Positions 6,668-8,261 of a stretch of 8,261 bases of DNA are shown here, one piece after another (position 1 is the stretch's first letter; each line of letters begins with the position of its first letter). The notes under the pieces are model-generated. The model did not search any database. It saw nothing but the letters and a program-made list of their open reading frames with translations, and was not told where the DNA came from. Origin of the DNA: an uncultured Lachnospiraceae bacterium (GTDB lineage: Bacteria; Bacillota; Clostridia; Lachnospirales; Lachnospiraceae); NCBI GenBank assembly GCA_946538445.1, contig CAMNGO010000083.1:1-8261 (forward strand). Reading direction: 5' to 3'. The position numbers and the translations under genes were made by a program.

Positions 6668-6696
6668 TTGACAGAATCATATATATTTGATAAAAC
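6668..6696 (+). promoter_or_regulatory. Sigma-A type promoter of the ohrR-gpx-flavodoxin operon
   Basis: A perfect -35 TTGACA (6668-6673) is followed after 17 bases by TAAAAC (6691-6696), four of six matches to the -10 consensus. Initiation near 6703 would give a leader of about 30 bases. The -10 lies inside the palindromic operator at 6682-6714, so a bound repressor would block polymerase. Confidence 0.7.
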
Positions 6697-6714
6697 ATAA
6701 TTGTATCAAATATA
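6682..6714. promoter_or_regulatory. Palindromic operator, probable OhrR autoregulatory site
   Basis: TATATTTGATA (6682-6692) and TATCAAATATA (6704-6714) form a perfect 11-base inverted repeat with an 11-base centre. The dyad centre is base 6698. AATTGTA (6699-6705), which begins right after the centre, equals one half of the B. subtilis OhrR box as I recall it (TACAATT-N-AATTGTA); the opposite half, TAAAACA (6691-6697), matches that box at four of seven positions. The site overlaps the -10 element and likely start of transcription, the classic position for MarR-family repression. Assignment to the adjacent regulator is inference. Confidence 0.72.
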
Positions 6715-6717
6715 AAT

Positions 6718-6735
6718 AGGAGGGGATGCAGTTTG
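6718..6735 (+). promoter_or_regulatory. Ribosome binding site that fixes the TTG start of ohrR
   Basis: AGGAGG (6718-6723) sits nine bases before the TTG at 6733-6735. The nearer ATG at 6726 opens a five-codon frame that stops at once, and the next in-frame ATG (6757) is 33 bases away, too far from this site. A TTG start is therefore preferred, and such starts are common for Firmicutes regulators. Confidence 0.7.
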
Positions 6736-7176
6736 AATTATGATTATCATGAGGCTATGAAGTTATCAAACCAGATGTGCTTTCCACTGTATGCTGCCTC
6801 CAGAAGCGTGATCAATCTCTACACCCCCTGGCTGAAGCCATTGGGCCTGACCTATACCCAGTACCTTGTTTTTCTTGTACTATGGGAAGAAGACGGGATC
6901 ACCGTAGGTGAGATCTGCAGCCGTCTGATGCTGGATAACGGGACACTTTCTCCTCTTCTTAAGAAGATGCAGCAGGCAGGATATGTCGACAGAAAGCGCA
7001 GCGAAGAGGATGATCGTATCGTTCTGATAACTCTCACCGAGGAAGGCAGGGCACTGCAGGAAAAGGCAAAAGAGATTCCCGGGAAAGTAGCAGAGTGTAT
7101 TGATCTGCCACCGGAGAAGGCGCAGATGCTTTATTCGCTTCTGTATGAGTTATTGGAAAACCGAAAGAACAGATAA
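6733..7176 (+). CDS. ohrR: MarR family organic hydroperoxide sensor, OhrR type
   Basis: The product has 147 residues with a MarR winged helix-turn-helix at about 55-103 (ITVGEICSRL, GTLSPLLKKMQ, wing at RKRSEEDDRIVLI). The N-terminus carries the OhrR fingerprint NQMCFPLYAASR: Cys16 matches the peroxide-reactive Cys15 of B. subtilis OhrR, and Tyr20, Tyr30 and Tyr41 match the tyrosines that hold it, all offset by one. Family role: a dimeric repressor that releases DNA when the cysteine is oxidised by organic peroxides. Two further cysteines, Cys62 and Cys122, are present; Cys122 lies in the C-terminal region where two-Cys OhrR proteins have resolving cysteines, so disulfide switching is possible. 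The TTG start is supported by AGGAGG nine bases upstream. It heads an operon with a peroxidase rather than the usual ohr gene. A generic MarR regulator is the alternative, made less likely by the conserved Cys/Tyr set. Confidence 0.85.
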   Translation: MNYDYHEAMKLSNQMCFPLYAASRSVINLYTPWLKPLGLTYTQYLVFLVLWEEDGITVGEICSRLMLDNGTLSPLLKKMQQAGYVDRKRSEEDDRIVLITLTEEGRALQEKAKEIPGKVAECIDLPPEKAQMLYSLLYELLENRKNR

Positions 7177-7193
7177 GAATTATTTAATATCAG

Positions 7194-7214
7194 AGTGACA
7201 AGAAAGGAGTCACT
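7194..7214 (+). promoter_or_regulatory. Inverted repeat presenting the gpx ribosome binding site in its loop
   Basis: AGTGAC (7194-7199) and GTCACT (7209-7214) are perfect complements. The nine-base loop between them holds AAAGGA of the gpx Shine-Dalgarno (7203-7208), and the ATG follows at 7218. In RNA this would display the binding site on a hairpin loop; in DNA it could be a weak operator, though it bears no likeness to the 6682-6714 palindrome. Confidence 0.4.
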
Positions 7215-7217
7215 ATT

Positions 7218-7769
7218 ATGAGTACAGTTTATGATTTTACAGTAAAAGATATGCAGGGAAATGATGTCAGCCTGTCCGAATACCAGGGTAAGGTGCTTCT
7301 GATTGTCAACACAGCCACAGGTTGCGGCTTTACACCTCATTATGATCCGCTGGAGGCCATGTACAAAGAGTACAAAGACAGTGGATTTGAGATTCTGGAC
7401 TTCCCATGCAACCAGTTTGCCAACCAGGCACCGGGCACAGAGGATGAGATTCATGAGTTCTGTACATTGAAGTTCGGGACAGAGTTCCCTCAGTTTGCCA
7501 AGATTGATGTAAATGGTGAGAATGCAGATCCTTTATTTGCCTACCTGGCTACAGAGAAGCCATTTACAGGTTTTGGAAAAGGCCTGAAAAATGCAGCATT
7601 AAAAAAATTTGCCGATATGAACAACAAGGCTTTTGGTGACAAGGCTTATATCAAATGGAACTTCACAAAATTCCTTGTGGACCGAGAAGGAAAAGTAATC
7701 GGAAGATTTGAGCCCACGGTGGATATGAAGGAAGTAAAAGATGCCGTAGCTGAAGAACTGGCTAAGTAA
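7218..7769 (+). CDS. Glutathione peroxidase family thiol peroxidase (Cys type)
   Basis: The product has 183 residues, the usual bacterial size, with no signal peptide, so it acts in the cytoplasm. It has a thioredoxin fold with peroxidatic Cys36 in NTATGCGFTPHY, the FPCNQFANQAPG motif (62-73) and KWNFTKFLV (146-154). The catalytic tetrad reads Cys36, Gln70, Trp147 and Asn148. Cys82 in FCTLKFG matches the resolving cysteine of thioredoxin-dependent members such as yeast Gpx3 (also Cys36/Cys82). Despite the family name, the likely reductant is therefore thioredoxin or a similar protein, not glutathione (family knowledge plus inference). The ATG at 7218 has AAAGGAG eight bases upstream. It lies 41 bases after ohrR and 37 before a flavodoxin gene, all on one strand, so it is probably induced by peroxide through OhrR. 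Selenocysteine is not used: the codon is TGC. Confidence 0.95.
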   Translation: MSTVYDFTVKDMQGNDVSLSEYQGKVLLIVNTATGCGFTPHYDPLEAMYKEYKDSGFEILDFPCNQFANQAPGTEDEIHEFCTLKFGTEFPQFAKIDVNGENADPLFAYLATEKPFTGFGKGLKNAALKKFADMNNKAFGDKAYIKWNFTKFLVDREGKVIGRFEPTVDMKEVKDAVAEELAK

Positions 7770-7806
7770 AGTATTTCAGCCATAAAATGAAAGGAGCGCT
7801 GACAGT

Positions 7807-8223
7807 ATGAAAGTTGCGGTAAGATATTATACAAAAACCGGAAATACGAAACGTTTGGCGGAGTCCGTTGCCAAAGCTGTGGGCACAGAGGCCCTTCCGC
7901 TAAGCTCTCCCATCGAAGAGCCGGTGGACATCCTGTTTCTGGGTAACTCCTACTATGCCTTTAGCATCGATCCTGAGGTTCGTGCATTTATCAGGAAACT
8001 GGATAAGAATAAAGTGGGACGAATCGTGAATTTCGGTTCGGCAGCCATGCTGAATTCCACCTATAAGAAGGTAAAAGCAGAGGCAGATAGGGTAGGGATC
8101 GCCATGGATAAGCGTGAGTTCCACTGCAGAGGGGAATTCAAAGGAATCCATAAGGGCAGACCAAATGAGATTGACCTGGCAGATGCAGCTGCCTTTGCAA
8201 AATCAATTCTGAAGGATCAGTAA
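7807..8223 (+). CDS. Short-chain flavodoxin-like protein
   Basis: The product has 138 residues, the size of short-chain flavodoxins. The FMN phosphate loop is TKTGNTKRLAE (9-19), matching the T/S-x-T-G-N-T signature. GNSYYAF (46-52) and NFGSAAM (75-81) lie where the two loops flanking the flavin ring are expected. The tail, HCRGEFKGIHKGRPNEID (106-123), resembles a group of flavodoxin family proteins common in anaerobes, as I recall. Expected role: a soluble FMN electron carrier or small NAD(P)H-linked reductase; the partner is not known. The ATG at 7807 has AAGGAG ten bases upstream, and the gene follows gpx by 37 bases, probably in the same operon, before a hairpin at 8235. It might supply electrons to the thiol peroxidase system or act as an oxidation-resistant carrier during peroxide stress; both are inference. 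The fold call is firm, the function open. Confidence 0.85.
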   Translation: MKVAVRYYTKTGNTKRLAESVAKAVGTEALPLSSPIEEPVDILFLGNSYYAFSIDPEVRAFIRKLDKNKVGRIVNFGSAAMLNSTYKKVKAEADRVGIAMDKREFHCRGEFKGIHKGRPNEIDLADAAAFAKSILKDQ

Positions 8224-8234
8224 CACGATACGAT

Positions 8235-8260
8235 AGAGCTATGATTCATTTCATAGCTCT
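8235..8260 (+). terminator. Hairpin at the end of the ohrR-gpx-flavodoxin operon
   Basis: AGAGCTATGA (8235-8244) pairs perfectly with TCATAGCTCT (8251-8260) across a six-base loop, starting 11 bases after the flavodoxin stop. The position and 10-base-pair stem fit an intrinsic terminator, but the window ends one base later, so the required T-tract cannot be seen. Confidence 0.65.
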
Positions 8261-8261
8261 C

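Noticed and set aside
6733..8223. A MarR regulator followed by a flavodoxin recalls the bilQ-bilR-bilS bilirubin-reductase locus of gut Clostridia.
   Set aside because: There is no BilR-type reductase. The middle gene is a clear glutathione peroxidase, and the regulator has the OhrR Cys/Tyr set.
1..8261. tRNA or rRNA genes, insertion sequences, CRISPR arrays, toxin-antitoxin pairs or phage defence genes.
   Set aside because: None was seen. Nearly all bases are accounted for by housekeeping and peroxide-response genes, and no gap exceeds about 200 bases.

Overview
The window looks like chromosomal DNA from an anaerobic Firmicute of the class Clostridia, probably near Lachnospiraceae. The basis is moderate GC content, strong AGGAGG-type ribosome binding sites, the Firmicutes-type genes mutS2, yhaM and an RlmCD-like methyltransferase, and clostridial-type variants such as NPCxxCN in MnmA. 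This is inference from gene content and style, not a database match. Every substantial gene belongs to a recognisable family. I see no mobile element, CRISPR array, tRNA, rRNA or prophage. I found no undescribed multi-gene system that I could defend.

Layout. (1) Bases 1-131 hold the C-terminal 42 residues of a tRNA 2'-O-methyltransferase (TrmL) on the + strand. (2) Bases 132-275 lie between convergent genes and hold a striking nested inverted repeat (151-269) with T-tracts on both strands, probably a two-way terminator. (3) On the - strand, acylphosphatase (2959-2681) leads into mutS2 (2651-276), driven by a good promoter at 3037-3010. (4) Divergent from it, a + strand promoter near 3056-3084 drives yhaM (exoribonuclease), an RlmD/RlmCD-type 23S rRNA methyltransferase and mnmA (tRNA 2-thiouridylase). 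That unit ends at a hairpin terminator overlapping the mnmA stop codon. (5) A separate + strand unit at 6668-8260 has its own TTGACA promoter and a large palindromic operator. It encodes an OhrR-type MarR regulator, a Cys-type glutathione peroxidase and a small flavodoxin, and ends in a hairpin at the window edge.

How the genes fit together. The first four parts form a translation and RNA-quality neighbourhood: tRNA wobble modification (TrmL, MnmA), rRNA methylation, RNA decay (YhaM) and ribosome-collision/DNA-junction handling (MutS2). The last unit looks like a self-contained peroxide-response operon. A cysteine-based peroxide sensor sits beside a thiol peroxidase, where many bacteria would place Ohr, and a flavodoxin is added as a third gene. 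The most interesting points are the operator and gene make-up of that operon, the 119-bp nested palindrome, the degenerate nuclease motif in the MutS2 Smr domain, and the three-cysteine arrangement in MnmA.
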